This document shows positions 25,261 to 33,714 of a stretch of 64,000 bases of DNA, piece by piece. The stretch comes from Arthrobacter sp. MMS18-M83 (GTDB taxonomy: Bacteria > Actinomycetota > Actinomycetes > Actinomycetales > Micrococcaceae): NCBI RefSeq assembly GCF_026683955.1, contig NZ_CP113343.1, forward strand, positions 1,364,001 through 1,428,000. Direction: 5' to 3'. The notes under the pieces are model-generated. The model saw nothing but the letters and a program-made list of their open reading frames with translations. It had not been told where the DNA came from and did no database searches. Position 1 is the first letter of the stretch. Every line of letters begins with the position of its first letter. The position numbers and the translations under genes are program-made.

Positions 25261-25682
25261 CACGGCTGGAAACCCCGGCGGTAGGCGATGATCTTCGCAA
25301 CGGATCCGAGCATTGCGGAGAGAACGAATGCCAAGTAGATGACGTTGGCGATCCAAAAGTAGTCCAACGTGGCCATGGCCATGATGAGTGCCGCCACTGC
25401 GCCAATGATCACGAACGACTGGCCGATGTACTCGCCAAAGCGATAAATCTCCTTGTCCCGCTGGTCCTTCCCCGCATTCTTGGGAGAAGCCATCCGGATC
25501 AGGATGTGAAGCACTATGGATACCCCGATGGACGCTCCGATCGTCCAGAGCATGGGCGCCACGTAGGGAACCTGGGTCAGCGGAGTGCTTGCCGCGCCGC
25601 CCAAAACGATGATGAGATACGCCGCGTAGGAGCCCACCGCGAGCGCGCCCATGATCCAGGCACTCTTTTCTTCGAATGACAT
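25257..25682 (-). CDS. Four-helix membrane protein paired with the XRE regulator
   Basis: 141 residues with four hydrophobic segments (around 10-30, 41-63, 84-104 and 108-128) and short polar ends (KNAGKDQRDKEIYRFGEYIG between helices 2 and 3). ATG 25682 has GGGAG 6 nt upstream; an ATG four codons earlier is possible. Membrane proteins of this kind commonly sit next to YozG-like XRE regulators; they are often called DUF2178-like, an assignment I make only loosely. First gene of the three-gene operon. Confidence 0.78.
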   Translation of the reverse strand: MSFEEKSAWIMGALAVGSYAAYLIIVLGGAASTPLTQVPYVAPMLWTIGASIGVSIVLHILIRMASPKNAGKDQRDKEIYRFGEYIGQSFVIIGAVAALIMAMATLDYFWIANVIYLAFVLSAMLGSVAKIIAYRRGFQPW

Positions 25683-25716
25683 TTCGACTCCCATGTAAAA
25701 CAAAGCTGACATTGCA

Positions 25717-25745
25717 AATGTAAAGCTTGATTGACATTGAGTCAA
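25717..25745 (-). promoter_or_regulatory. Promoter of the membrane protein-XRE-oxidoreductase operon
   Basis: On the minus strand, TTGACT (25745-25740), a 17-nt spacer and TACATT (25722-25717) form a near-consensus housekeeping promoter. CAATGTCA occurs twice, once in the spacer and once just after the -10, a likely operator for the XRE protein. Confidence 0.7.
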
Positions 25746-25888
25746 GAGTTTTTGACCTGCAGACCAAAGCCTCCATGTCACCAGGGTCTGAGAACCGAGA
25801 CAGCGATGCGCCGTGAGTCCCATCACAGGCCGTCCAGAAATGGTCTGCTGGTTAACAGTCCCCCTCCCAATGACGAGAAGGTATTCGC

Positions 25889-27364
25889 ATGCAGCAAGCA
25901 CCAATAGCGGGCAGGACAACAGCCGCCAACGCCGTCGACGGCGCGGCAACCACCGTTCTCAGCCGCGGCCTCAACGTCCGCCACATCCGCTTCATGGCCC
26001 TCGGTTCGGCCATCGGAACAGGCCTCTTCTACGGCTCCGCGTCTGCCATCCAAAAGGCGGGCCCGGCGGTTCTCTTCGCATACATCATCGGTGGCGCCGC
26101 CGTCTTCATGGTGATGCGCGCGCTCGGCGAAATGGCTGTCCGCCACCCCGTTTCCGGCTCATTCGGCCAGTACGCCAGCCGTTACCTCGGACCGCTCGCA
26201 GGGTTCATCACCGGATGGACCTACGTTTTCGAAATGGCCATCGTAGCGATCGCGGACGTGACGGCATTCAGTATCTACATGGGCTTCTGGTTCCCGCAGG
26301 TGGACCGCTGGATCTGGGTCCTGGCGATCATCCTGCTCCTCGGGGCCATGAACCTCCTGAGCGTCAAGGTTTTCGGAGAACTCGAGTTTTGGTTCTCGCT
26401 CATCAAGGTAGTGGCGATCATCGCCATGATTGCGGGCGGCGCGGCGATCATCGTGTTCGGCTTCCACACGGGCGACGGCGGAGCGGCACCGGGGCTGGGG
26501 AACCTCGTTGACCACGGCGGCCTGTTCCCGAACGGTTTCGAGGGGCTCCTGGCCTCGTTCGCCGTCGTTATGTTTGCCTTTGGCGGGATCGAAACGATCG
26601 GCATCACCGCAGGCGAGGCCGCAGACCCCAAGAAGGTCATCCCGCAGGCCGTGAACACGGTGCCCGTGCGCGTGCTGCTGTTCTACGTCCTGACTCTCGG
26701 AGTGCTCATGAGCCTGTTTCCCTGGAATGAAATCGGCAACAACGGCAGCCCGTTTGTGCAGATCTTCAGCGGCCTCGGCATTCCCGCAGCCCCCCACATC
26801 CTCAATGCCGTGGTGATCACCGCGGCGCTGTCCGCGATCAACAGCGATATCTTCGGCGCAGGACGTATTCTCTTCGGCCTCTCGCAGCAAGGTCACGCAC
26901 CCAGGAGTTTCGGCAAGATCTCCCGCCACGGGGTTCCCTGGATGACCGTTGTCCTGATGGGCGGGATCCTGCTGGTGGGCGTGGTGCTCAACGCGGTGAT
27001 CCCTGAGAGCGTGTTCGTCATCATCGCCTCCATTGCCACTTTCGCGACCGTCTGGGTGTGGGCTTTGATCCTCGCCTCGCACGTGGCCATGAAGCGGGAG
27101 ATCAAGCGCAAGGGACTGCCGGCGTCGGAATTCGCGTCGCCGTGGTGGCCCACTGCTTCCGTGCTGACCATTGCGTTCATGGCCATGGTGATCGTCATCC
27201 TTGGCGTCTTCGAGGACACCCGCGTGGCGTTGTACGTGGGTGCGGTATGGCTCGGGCTGCTGGTGTTGGCCTACAAGCTGTGGGTCCGCGGCGGCGGTCG
27301 CGTTCGGGCCGACCTCGTTGACGAGACAGGCTCGATGCCGGTGGTCACCCAGCGTTCCTCGTAG
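25889..27364 (+). CDS. APC-family amino acid permease
   Basis: 491 residues, 12 membrane segments. The N-terminal signature [28 protein letters not shown] (~24-51) and the [16 protein letters not shown] motif (~230-245) belong to the amino-acid transporter group that includes AroP, ProY and GabP. It imports an amino acid with H+ symport. GAGAAGG lies 9 nt upstream of the ATG. The nearest amino-acid catabolic genes are hutUH, so histidine or proline is possible, but the substrate cannot be fixed from sequence. A perfect 42-bp palindrome follows the stop. Confidence 0.9.
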   Translation: MQQAPIAGRTTAANAVDGAATTVLSRGLNVRHIRFMALGSAIGTGLFYGSASAIQKAGPAVLFAYIIGGAAVFMVMRALGEMAVRHPVSGSFGQYASRYLGPLAGFITGWTYVFEMAIVAIADVTAFSIYMGFWFPQVDRWIWVLAIILLLGAMNLLSVKVFGELEFWFSLIKVVAIIAMIAGGAAIIVFGFHTGDGGAAPGLGNLVDHGGLFPNGFEGLLASFAVVMFAFGGIETIGITAGEAADPKKVIPQAVNTVPVRVLLFYVLTLGVLMSLFPWNEIGNNGSPFVQIFSGLGIPAAPHILNAVVITAALSAINSDIFGAGRILFGLSQQGHAPRSFGKISRHGVPWMTVVLMGGILLVGVVLNAVIPESVFVIIASIATFATVWVWALILASHVAMKREIKRKGLPASEFASPWWPTASVLTIAFMAMVIVILGVFEDTRVALYVGAVWLGLLVLAYKLWVRGGGRVRADLVDETGSMPVVTQRSS

Positions 27365-27385
27365 CCTTACCGCTTCGCCGAATGT

Positions 27386-27427
27386 GCAGATCACGGCAGT
27401 GTTTTCGAAAACACTGCCGTGATCTGC
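27386..27427. terminator. Perfect 42-bp palindrome
   Basis: 21 bp on each side of the centre at 27406/27407 are exactly complementary (GCAGATCACGGCAGTG ... TTTTCGAAAA ... CACTGCCGTGATCTGC). In RNA the AT-rich centre would form the loop of a hairpin of 16 or more bp. It lies 22 nt after the permease stop and about 40 nt before the LysE start, so it most likely ends the permease transcript. Confidence 0.75.
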
Positions 27428-27466
27428 CGTCTCGCGGCAATCACGAATGAAGGCCTATCATCAGGC

Positions 27467-28102
27467 ATGGTTCCGTTCACCAATCTCCTGGCGTTTGCCC
27501 TGGCCTCGCTGGTCCTCATCGCAGTCCCTGGTCCCAGCGTGCTTTTCGTGATTGGGCGCTCCCTTGCCCTCGGCCGCAAAGTCGGGCTCCTGAGCGTCCT
27601 CGGAAACGCGTTGGGCATGGTTCCGCAGATCACCGCGGTGGCGTTGGGGCTTGGCGCGGTGCTGGCGCAGTCGATCCTGCTGTTCAGTGTCGTCAAGTTC
27701 GCGGGCGCGGCCTATCTGATCTACCTCGGCGTGCAGGCGATCCGTCACCGCGGCGGGCGTTCGACGGCGGCTGGCCCGGCGCCGTCGCGGTCGATGTGGC
27801 GGCTGATCCGCGAGGGTTTCATCGTGGGCGCGAGCAACCCGAAATCGATCGTGTTCTTCGTGGCGGTGCTGCCCCAGTTCGTGGAATACGCCAGCGGCGG
27901 CATTTCGCTCCAACTCGCCGAGCTGGGGGCTGTCTTCCTGCTGATCGCCCTGGTCTCCGACAGCATGTGGGCCCTTGCCGCGGGTACCGCTCGCCACTGG
28001 TTTGCGCGCTCCCCTCGCCGGATTTCGACACTGGGTGCGACGGGCGGGGTCATGATGATCGGGCTCGGCGGAACCCTGGCGCTCACGGGCACCAAGTCCT
28101 AG
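27467..28102 (+). CDS. LysE/RhtB family exporter
   Basis: 211 residues with about six hydrophobic segments. The N-terminal signature VLIAVPGPSVLFVIGRSLALGRKVGLLSVLGNALG (~16-50) is typical of LysE/RhtB proteins, which export amino acids such as threonine, homoserine or leucine. ATG 27467 begins just before the first membrane helix; the frame is open upstream, but that part lies in the palindrome. No neighbouring regulator is apparent. Confidence 0.9.
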   Translation: MVPFTNLLAFALASLVLIAVPGPSVLFVIGRSLALGRKVGLLSVLGNALGMVPQITAVALGLGAVLAQSILLFSVVKFAGAAYLIYLGVQAIRHRGGRSTAAGPAPSRSMWRLIREGFIVGASNPKSIVFFVAVLPQFVEYASGGISLQLAELGAVFLLIALVSDSMWALAAGTARHWFARSPRRISTLGATGGVMMIGLGGTLALTGTKS

Positions 28103-28134
28103 CGTCCACGCTCACGGAACCCCAAATCGCGGAA

Positions 28135-28779
28135 TCAGCCGACCGGGAGCCAATCCACTACGTGCGCGTCTGCGTCATAGACCCGGCATACGCGCTGTCC
28201 GTCCTGGGCAGGACCATCAGCCAGCTTGATGGTGGTCTTCATCAGAACGTCGTAGGCCGGCAGGCCGGACGCCCCCGTTGACCGTACCGGTGTCCCGGAG
28301 AAGGCGATAGAGACGACGATGAATGGCCGGGGCACCACGGTTCCGGTTACTGTTCCGGAATGGGCGGCGTCGCTTTGCAGCCGGGCAGTGCAAGTGTCCT
28401 CGATACGTTGTATCCCCGCTCCGTCGAGGCCCTGCGCCCCGGGAGCCGGTGCCGCGGGGGCCGGCTCGGCGGGAGCCGGCACCGGTGCGGCTGGTGCTTC
28501 CGGCTTGGAGCTGGCCGTCGGGGCGGGGGCTGGCGCTTGACTTGAAGGCGCAGCGCTAGGGGACGCATTCGCGGCGGGCGTTGGGGTTGCGGCACCCGGT
28601 GTCGCGGATGGCGCGTTGGCGGCAGCCGAAGCAGAGGGGGTCGCACTGGCGGTGACCGGCGTCGTGCCGCCCTGAATTGAGCGTGATCCTGTCTGCGTGG
28701 CATTGAGGGTAATCGCTCCCGCCAATCCGACAGCGACCACGCCCGCAACTACGATTCCTGCTTTTGCCGCTCGTTTCAT
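28135..28779 (-). CDS. Membrane-anchored or secreted Pro/Ala-rich protein of unknown function
   Basis: 214 residues. An N-terminal basic stretch and hydrophobic helix (MKRAAKAGIVVAGVVAVGLAGAITL) act as a signal or anchor. About 75 residues of Ala/Pro/Ser/Thr-rich low-complexity linker follow, then a globular C-terminal domain (~115-214) with two Cys, in DTCTARL and RVCRVYD, that may form a disulphide outside the cell. I recognise no catalytic motif. Confidence 0.75.
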   Translation of the reverse strand: MKRAAKAGIVVAGVVAVGLAGAITLNATQTGSRSIQGGTTPVTASATPSASAAANAPSATPGAATPTPAANASPSAAPSSQAPAPAPTASSKPEAPAAPVPAPAEPAPAAPAPGAQGLDGAGIQRIEDTCTARLQSDAAHSGTVTGTVVPRPFIVVSIAFSGTPVRSTGASGLPAYDVLMKTTIKLADGPAQDGQRVCRVYDADAHVVDWLPVG

Positions 28780-29016
28780 TGTTCCCCGCTCACGCTCCGA
28801 GCGTAGGGGCCGACCGCCCGCCCTGGCTTGCGTAGCGCCTACCCGTCTTTTGCCCGGCCTACTCGGGTGACCACTTGCTTGAATTGGGCTTCCTGTCCGA
28901 GTAGTTGACTAAGTGGCGTGAGTGGCCCGTGTGGCATAACGGGTGAAAGTCACTCATGTGCCTTGTGTGTTCGGCGCCTACCCTAGGCACATCGCAACTG
29001 CAAGGGAGTGGTCCTG
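28780..29016. other. Intergenic region, no gene recognised
   Basis: Sequence between the Pro/Ala-rich protein gene and the short reading frame at 29017. I see no RNA gene, long hairpin or convincing long frame. It must hold divergent promoters for the genes on both sides; TTGACT at about 28906 is a possible -35 element without a clear partner. Confidence 0.4.
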
Positions 29017-29121
29017 ATGTTCGATCCCACATCGAGGTACATCGTTCAGATGCGGGTGCGGCGTTGCTTCGCGCTGGCCTCACGGCTGCGCCGGGTATTT
29101 ACTACGACTACCGCCCGTTGA
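29017..29121 (+). CDS. Possible short leader peptide (34 aa)
   Basis: ATG with GGGAG 8 nt upstream, encoding 34 residues that are very basic (MFDPTSRYIVQMRVRRCFAL..., 8 Arg). Its stop TGA directly abuts the AGGAGG of the next gene, an arrangement that would couple translation. The amino-acid bias may simply reflect high GC in a non-coding frame. Treat as tentative. Confidence 0.35.
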   Translation: MFDPTSRYIVQMRVRRCFALASRLRRVFTTTTAR

Positions 29122-29131
29122 GGAGGCCGTG

Positions 29132-29359
29132 GTGAACATGTCCGCCGGCATTCCAGCAAACCGATTCATGACAATCGCCGAGGTTGCCGAGGCCCTGCGG
29201 GTGTCCAGAATGACCGTCTACCGCCTAGTGAACTCGCACGCCATCCACGCGGTGCGATTCGGGCGGTCATACCGCGTTCCGGAATCGGCGGTGGAGTCCT
29301 ACATTGAACACTCTGCAGTGGACGAGGCCGAGCAGCACCAGGAAGGTGCCGGAGGTTAG
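29132..29359 (+). CDS. Excisionase-like (MerR-type) helix-turn-helix DNA-binding protein
   Basis: About 75 residues. The whole middle is an excisionase/BldC-like winged helix: FMTIAEVAEALRVSRMTVYRLVNSHAIHAVRFGRSYRVPESAVESYI. Such single-domain proteins are common and conserved in Actinobacteria as small transcription factors. AGGAGG lies at 29121-29126; GTG 29132 has the best spacing, with GTG 29129 and ATG 29138 as alternatives. The stop overlaps that of the convergent LacI gene by a few bases. No integrase is present, so a phage origin is not indicated. Confidence 0.85.
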   Translation: MNMSAGIPANRFMTIAEVAEALRVSRMTVYRLVNSHAIHAVRFGRSYRVPESAVESYIEHSAVDEAEQHQEGAGG

Positions 29360-30465
29360 GTAGTTGAACTCCAACGTGACCGCGGGCCTGTCAGAATGTT
29401 CGTTCCGACGGAGTCGCGTTCCACCGGCGGGCACTCAATCTTTACCACGGTGCTGCCGGCTGGTTCATCGACGCCAAGGAGCAGGCGCACCCCAGCAGCG
29501 CCTAGTTCGTAGTGCGGCAGCGCGACAGTGGAGAGCGGTGGCCGCATGTGGGCGGCGATGACTTCCTGGTTGTCGAACCCGACGACGGCCATGTCCTCCG
29601 GAATCGACAGCCCCCGTTGCTTCAGCCCGTCGTAGAGACCCATGGCCATACGGTCGTTGTAGCAGAAGACCGCCGTGACGTCCCGTTTGAGGAGCTCCTC
29701 GACGGCTTCGTATCCGCCCTCCTGATCAGGAAACGCGTCGAACACGAGGTGGGGGTCAAACGAGATCCCCGCAGATTCGAGTGCTTCCCGGTAGCCCTGG
29801 AGACGTCCATCCTTGGCCGGGGCTGGGATCGTGGCGTTGATGAAGGCGATTCGTCGGTGCCCCTTGCGCAAGAGAATGTCGGTTGCTTCCCGCCCGCCAT
29901 GGACTTCGTCCGGGACCACGGCGAGGGCGTCGGAGTCCGGAGAGAAGCAGTTGACAAGCACGAAGTCCGTCTCGTGCAACGCGGTGGGGATCGCGGCCGG
30001 GCGGTGGAACCAGGTGGAATACAGGATGCCGCGAACCTTGTGCTCGAGCATCATCGAGATAGCGTCCTTTTCCGCGGGCTCGTTGCCCTCGGTGTTCGCG
30101 ACCAAGAGGACGAATCCGTGTTTCCAAGCTTCGTCCTGGGCACCGTGGATGATCTGCCCTGCGAAGGGGGTCGTCGCAATCGCGTCAGCGACGAGGCCAA
30201 TGAACCGTGAACTGCCACTCACCAGGTTCTTGGCGAGGGCATTCGGGCGGTAGCCCAGTTCGCGGATGGTGTCCAGCACGCGCTTGCGTGTCCCGGCCCC
30301 GATCCTAGCGTCTTTCTTGTTGTTGACCACGAGGGAAACCGTGGCAACGGAAACTCCAGCCCCTTCCGCTACCTCCCGCATCGTGACCGGATGACTCGTC
30401 CTCGGAGTCATCGGTGGATGAAGGTGGTTAACCTCGGGTTCTGTCAAGCTTTCTTCAGACGTCAT
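29356..30465 (-). CDS. LacI family repressor of the GH32-ABC operon
   Basis: 369 residues. The N-terminal HTH (TMREVAEGAGVSVATVSLVVNNKKD, ~29-53) and hinge (YRPNALAKNL) are followed by a periplasmic-binding-like sensor domain (FIGLVADAIATTPFAGQIIHGAQDEAW onward). ATG 30465 has GGGAGGG just upstream. It is the last gene of the operon GH32, binding protein, two permeases, LacI, so it is probably autoregulated through the operators at 35171-35233. The effector should be the sugar handled by that operon. Confidence 0.92.
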   Translation of the reverse strand: MTSEESLTEPEVNHLHPPMTPRTSHPVTMREVAEGAGVSVATVSLVVNNKKDARIGAGTRKRVLDTIRELGYRPNALAKNLVSGSSRFIGLVADAIATTPFAGQIIHGAQDEAWKHGFVLLVANTEGNEPAEKDAISMMLEHKVRGILYSTWFHRPAAIPTALHETDFVLVNCFSPDSDALAVVPDEVHGGREATDILLRKGHRRIAFINATIPAPAKDGRLQGYREALESAGISFDPHLVFDAFPDQEGGYEAVEELLKRDVTAVFCYNDRMAMGLYDGLKQRGLSIPEDMAVVGFDNQEVIAAHMRPPLSTVALPHYELGAAGVRLLLGVDEPAGSTVVKIECPPVERDSVGTNILTGPRSRWSSTT

Positions 30466-30502
30466 TGGCCCTCCCCTCACAGTCTATCCAGTGGCCACGT
30501 CC

Positions 30503-31408
30503 TCATCCCTTCGTGGCCCCACTCTCGAGGCCCTGGATCATCGCCTTGTTGAGGACGAGGAACACCAGCAGCAAAGGCGTGATGGTGATGCAGACAGCGG
30601 CGAACGTTGCAGTCCAATCGACCTTGCCCATTGCCCCGATGTAGTTCTGCAACCCCAGCGGGATGGTCTTGAGTCCTTCGGAGAGCACGAATGTGTTCGC
30701 GAAGATGAAGTCGTTCCAGATGAAGATGCTGTTCACCAGCACCACGGTCACTACGGTGTTGGTCGACAGCGGCAGGGTGATCAGTCCGAAGATGCGGTAC
30801 GGGCCCGCGCCGTCCAGCGAGGCTGCCTCATAGGTTTCCCTGGGAATGTATTCAAAGAATGACGAGAAAAGGTAGATCGACATGGGAAGGGCGAACCCGG
30901 CCAAGGGGATGATCATCGACTGGTAGGTGTCCAGCAGGTTCACGGACGAGTAGTCGATGAACAGCGGCACAAGCGCGATCTGCACCGGCACGATGATGCC
31001 GATCAGGAAGAGGCCCCGGACGAATTTGCTGAACCGGAATCCAAGGACCTGCAGCGCATACGCGGCCATCATCCCCAGCAGGACGATCAGGAGGTTGGCA
31101 CCCATCGTGACGATGAAACTGTTCAGGATGTTCTGACCGAGGTTGCCGGTCTGGAAAGCGCGGGCGTAGTTGTCGAAGCTGATGGAGCTCGGCAGCGCAA
31201 AGGGATCACCGGTGGCGAAGTCGTGCTCGTTCCGCAGGCTCGTGAGGAACAGCCAGGCGAGGGGGTAGACCTGCACCACGACGATGAGGACGATCAGCGT
31301 CCTCGACAGGCTTCGGAAGACGTTTGGCTTGCGCCGTCGACGTCGGGGAGCCGGGCTGCTTGGCGGGGCAGGGACCGGCCGGGTAACCGGGGCTGTTTGC
31401 GCGGTCAT
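30503..31408 (-). CDS. ABC sugar transporter permease (MalG type)
   Basis: 301 residues, six membrane segments. The C-terminal half holds the EAA loop (EAASLDGAGPYRIFGLITLPLS, ~195-216) that contacts the ATPase. A basic, Pro-rich N terminus (PAPRRRRRKPN) precedes the first helix. Its start overlaps the stop of the MalF-type gene (ATGA), and the two would form a heterodimeric channel. No ATPase gene lies in this operon, so a shared MsiK-type ATPase encoded elsewhere is needed, as is common in Actinobacteria. Confidence 0.92.
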   Translation of the reverse strand: MTAQTAPVTRPVPAPPSSPAPRRRRRKPNVFRSLSRTLIVLIVVVQVYPLAWLFLTSLRNEHDFATGDPFALPSSISFDNYARAFQTGNLGQNILNSFIVTMGANLLIVLLGMMAAYALQVLGFRFSKFVRGLFLIGIIVPVQIALVPLFIDYSSVNLLDTYQSMIIPLAGFALPMSIYLFSSFFEYIPRETYEAASLDGAGPYRIFGLITLPLSTNTVVTVVLVNSIFIWNDFIFANTFVLSEGLKTIPLGLQNYIGAMGKVDWTATFAAVCITITPLLLVFLVLNKAMIQGLESGATKG

Positions 31409-32286
31409 GCGTCAGCCTTTCGTTTGAGCATGAGCAAGATGAATCCGACGGCAACGAGGCACTCGACCACGATGAACACCGAGATGGTGCTGGCGTAACC
31501 GAAGTCGGTGCTGGTGAACGCGGTTTTGTACATGTACGTGGTCAGGAGTTCCGAGGACTGGCCGGGGCCGCCGTTCGTCATGAGGTAGGGGATATCGAAT
31601 CCGCGAAGGCCGTAGGTTGTGGCCATGATGGTGGTGGTGATCCACACGGGCCGGATGTAAGGGAACCGGATCTTGGTGAACATTTGCCACTGGTTGGCGC
31701 CGTCCAGGCGCGCCGCTTCTTCAAGTTCCTGTGGGACGGCTAGCAGCGCGGCGTAGATGATGAGCATGTAGAGTCCCGTGAACCGCCAGCCTTCAGGTGC
31801 TGAAACGGCCGCGAGGACCGTATTGACGTCCGAAAGCCAGGGCCGTTCCAGGCCGCCGAGACCGATCCAGCCGAGGACCTGGTTGAGCAGGCCCACCGGA
31901 TCAATCGAGTAGATGCGCACGAAGAGGAACGCGATGGCCACCGTCGAGATCACGGCCGGCAGCAGGTAGAGGGTTTTGATGATTCCGGCACCTCGGCGCA
32001 GCGAGGTCAGGAGGCTGGCGACGAACAACGCACCGCCCAATTGCAGGACGAGGCAGATGGCGAGGTAACCGAGGGCGTTGAAGAAGGAACGCCAGAAGAC
32101 ACCGTCACCAGTGAGCATGTGCACGTAGTTTGCGAGGCCCACGAACTCCATGTCACTGATGCCGTTCCAGGAGAAGAAGCTGAGGAACAGCGATTGCAAT
32201 ATCGGGAACAGCACCGCGACGCCGTAGAGAAGCAGCGGCGGGAGCAGGAAGACCAGGACTGAAAGTCGTGATCGATTGGGAAGCAT
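31405..32286 (-). CDS. ABC sugar transporter permease (MalF type)
   Basis: 293 residues, six membrane segments, with the EAA loop EEAARLDGANQWQMFTKIRFPYIRP (~198-222). ATG 32286 gives the normal family start (MLPNRSRLSVLVFLLPPLLL); the frame continues upstream through the binding-protein gene, but that part is not coding. It pairs with the MalG-type permease downstream. A strong hairpin lies in the gap to the binding-protein gene. Confidence 0.92.
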   Translation of the reverse strand: MLPNRSRLSVLVFLLPPLLLYGVAVLFPILQSLFLSFFSWNGISDMEFVGLANYVHMLTGDGVFWRSFFNALGYLAICLVLQLGGALFVASLLTSLRRGAGIIKTLYLLPAVISTVAIAFLFVRIYSIDPVGLLNQVLGWIGLGGLERPWLSDVNTVLAAVSAPEGWRFTGLYMLIIYAALLAVPQELEEAARLDGANQWQMFTKIRFPYIRPVWITTTIMATTYGLRGFDIPYLMTNGGPGQSSELLTTYMYKTAFTSTDFGYASTISVFIVVECLVAVGFILLMLKRKADA

Positions 32287-32300
32287 GGGGGTGCCTTTCG

Positions 32301-32324
32301 GGTGGGGGGCCTGAGCCCCCCACC
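32301..32324 (-). promoter_or_regulatory. Intra-operon hairpin after the binding-protein gene
   Basis: GGTGGGGGGC (32301-32310) and GCCCCCCACC (32315-32324) form a 10-bp GC stem with a 4-nt loop, 8 nt after the binding-protein stop. Such hairpins often protect the upstream message or partly stop transcription, giving more binding protein than permease. No T-run follows. Confidence 0.65.
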
Positions 32325-32332
32325 GCTTGGGG

Positions 32333-33667
32333 TTACTTGAAGAACTTAGGTGCATTCTGCGCGATGGTGCTATCCATCGTGCTGGTGAACTCGGCAGGCT
32401 TGACATTGCCCTGCGCCAAGAGCACGAGCTCTTGTTGCAGCCTGCTGTTGGTGGTCGGGTCAAGCTGCGTGTCCCACGGCATCGCGAGCTTCGATCCGAG
32501 ATCCTTCGCCTGGTCGATTGCCTTCTTGTACAGTGGCGTGGCGTTGGCTGGAATCGTCGTCTGAACGTTCGTCGTCGGCGAGAGGGCACCCGTGGCCGCG
32601 TACTCCGAGGGGTATTTGGCGAGGGCGAACTTCAGGAAGTCGCTCACGAGCGGGTCAAAGGTCTTTGAGTTGACCGCCATGCCGATCCCTGAAGTTGCCA
32701 CGTACTCGTTGGCGGCCGTGGCGGAACTTGGCGTGGCCGGAAGCGTGAAGTAGTCGACGTCGTTACGCACCGCCGGATTCAGCTTGTCGGTCGCGAGGCT
32801 GGACAGTTCCCAGGTGCCGATGTTGTACATGGCGGCCTTGCCGGAGGTGAACAGGTTCTGGGCGTCAGAGTAACCCTGCGACGAGAACCCGTCCTGGAAG
32901 CAACTGGCCCCTCCGAGCTGGCTTATCCAGTTGACTGTCTTCTGGCCGGTGGCGTCGCTGAACTTCGCGTCACCCTTCTTGAGCTTCTGCACGAAGTCGG
33001 GTCCGGCGTCGCGGAAGGGCTGGTAGGAGACGTAGCGCTCGAGCGGCCACTGGTCCTGGCCGTCAAGAGCGAGTGGTGTGATGCCGGCCTTGCGCAGGGC
33101 CGTGCACATTGCGGGAATGTCGTCGAGTGACTTCGGCACTGATACTCCAGCCTGCTGGAAAAGGGCCTTGTTGTACCAAAAGTACTCGAGCTCGAACTGG
33201 AACGGGATCATGTAGAGGGATCCGTCGTCGAAGCGTTGGTAATTCAGTGCGTTCGTCCGGTAGGAGTCGTAGACGCCAAGGTCTTTCAGCAGCTTCTCGG
33301 CATCGACCATCGTGCCTTTCTTGGCGAGCTGCTGGGCGAAGGGGGTCGCGTCAGTGTCGAACAGCTCGGGAAGCTTGTTTGCAGCGGCGAGGGTTTCATA
33401 CTTCTGGATGTAGGACGGCCGGTCAGGGGTGGTGATCAGGTTCAGGGAAAAGCCAGGATGGGTCTGGGCGTATTCGTCGGCGACCTTTTTCATGATGTTG
33501 ATGACTGCACCATCAGCAGGCCGGGACAGAAGCCACGAGATTTGCCGCGGCTTGATTTCGCCGGTGGGGCTGACGTTGGCTGCGGGATTGCCGCCGCCGC
33601 TGCCACATGCGGCGAGGGTGAGGGTGACAGCCGCTGCTACGGCGGCCGTTCGCAAGAGTTTCTTCAT
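32333..33667 (-). CDS. ABC transporter sugar-binding lipoprotein
   Basis: 444 residues, extracytoplasmic solute-binding protein family 1. The signal peptide MKKLLRTAAVAAAVTLTLAAC ends in a lipobox with Cys21 as the lipidated residue, followed by a GSGGG linker. ATG 33667 has AGGAGA 9 nt upstream; a TTG three codons earlier is too close to that site. It lies directly after the GH32 gene and before two permease genes, so it should capture fructose-containing oligosaccharides or a related sugar, which is inferred from context. Confidence 0.93.
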   Translation of the reverse strand: MKKLLRTAAVAAAVTLTLAACGSGGGNPAANVSPTGEIKPRQISWLLSRPADGAVINIMKKVADEYAQTHPGFSLNLITTPDRPSYIQKYETLAAANKLPELFDTDATPFAQQLAKKGTMVDAEKLLKDLGVYDSYRTNALNYQRFDDGSLYMIPFQFELEYFWYNKALFQQAGVSVPKSLDDIPAMCTALRKAGITPLALDGQDQWPLERYVSYQPFRDAGPDFVQKLKKGDAKFSDATGQKTVNWISQLGGASCFQDGFSSQGYSDAQNLFTSGKAAMYNIGTWELSSLATDKLNPAVRNDVDYFTLPATPSSATAANEYVATSGIGMAVNSKTFDPLVSDFLKFALAKYPSEYAATGALSPTTNVQTTIPANATPLYKKAIDQAKDLGSKLAMPWDTQLDPTTNSRLQQELVLLAQGNVKPAEFTSTMDSTIAQNAPKFFK

Positions 33668-33714
33668 GGGGGACAATCTCCTTTGATTTTGAACGGAAGT
33701 TTGGCGCTGGCTAT

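Noticed and set aside
26159..27394. Minus-strand frame of 411 codons rich in His and Asp
   Set aside because: Shadow of the amino-acid permease gene; the His/Asp pattern mirrors hydrophobic codons on the other strand.
29132..29359. Phage or plasmid excisionase
   Set aside because: No integrase, attachment site or phage gene is nearby, and such small HTH proteins are common chromosomal regulators in Actinobacteria.
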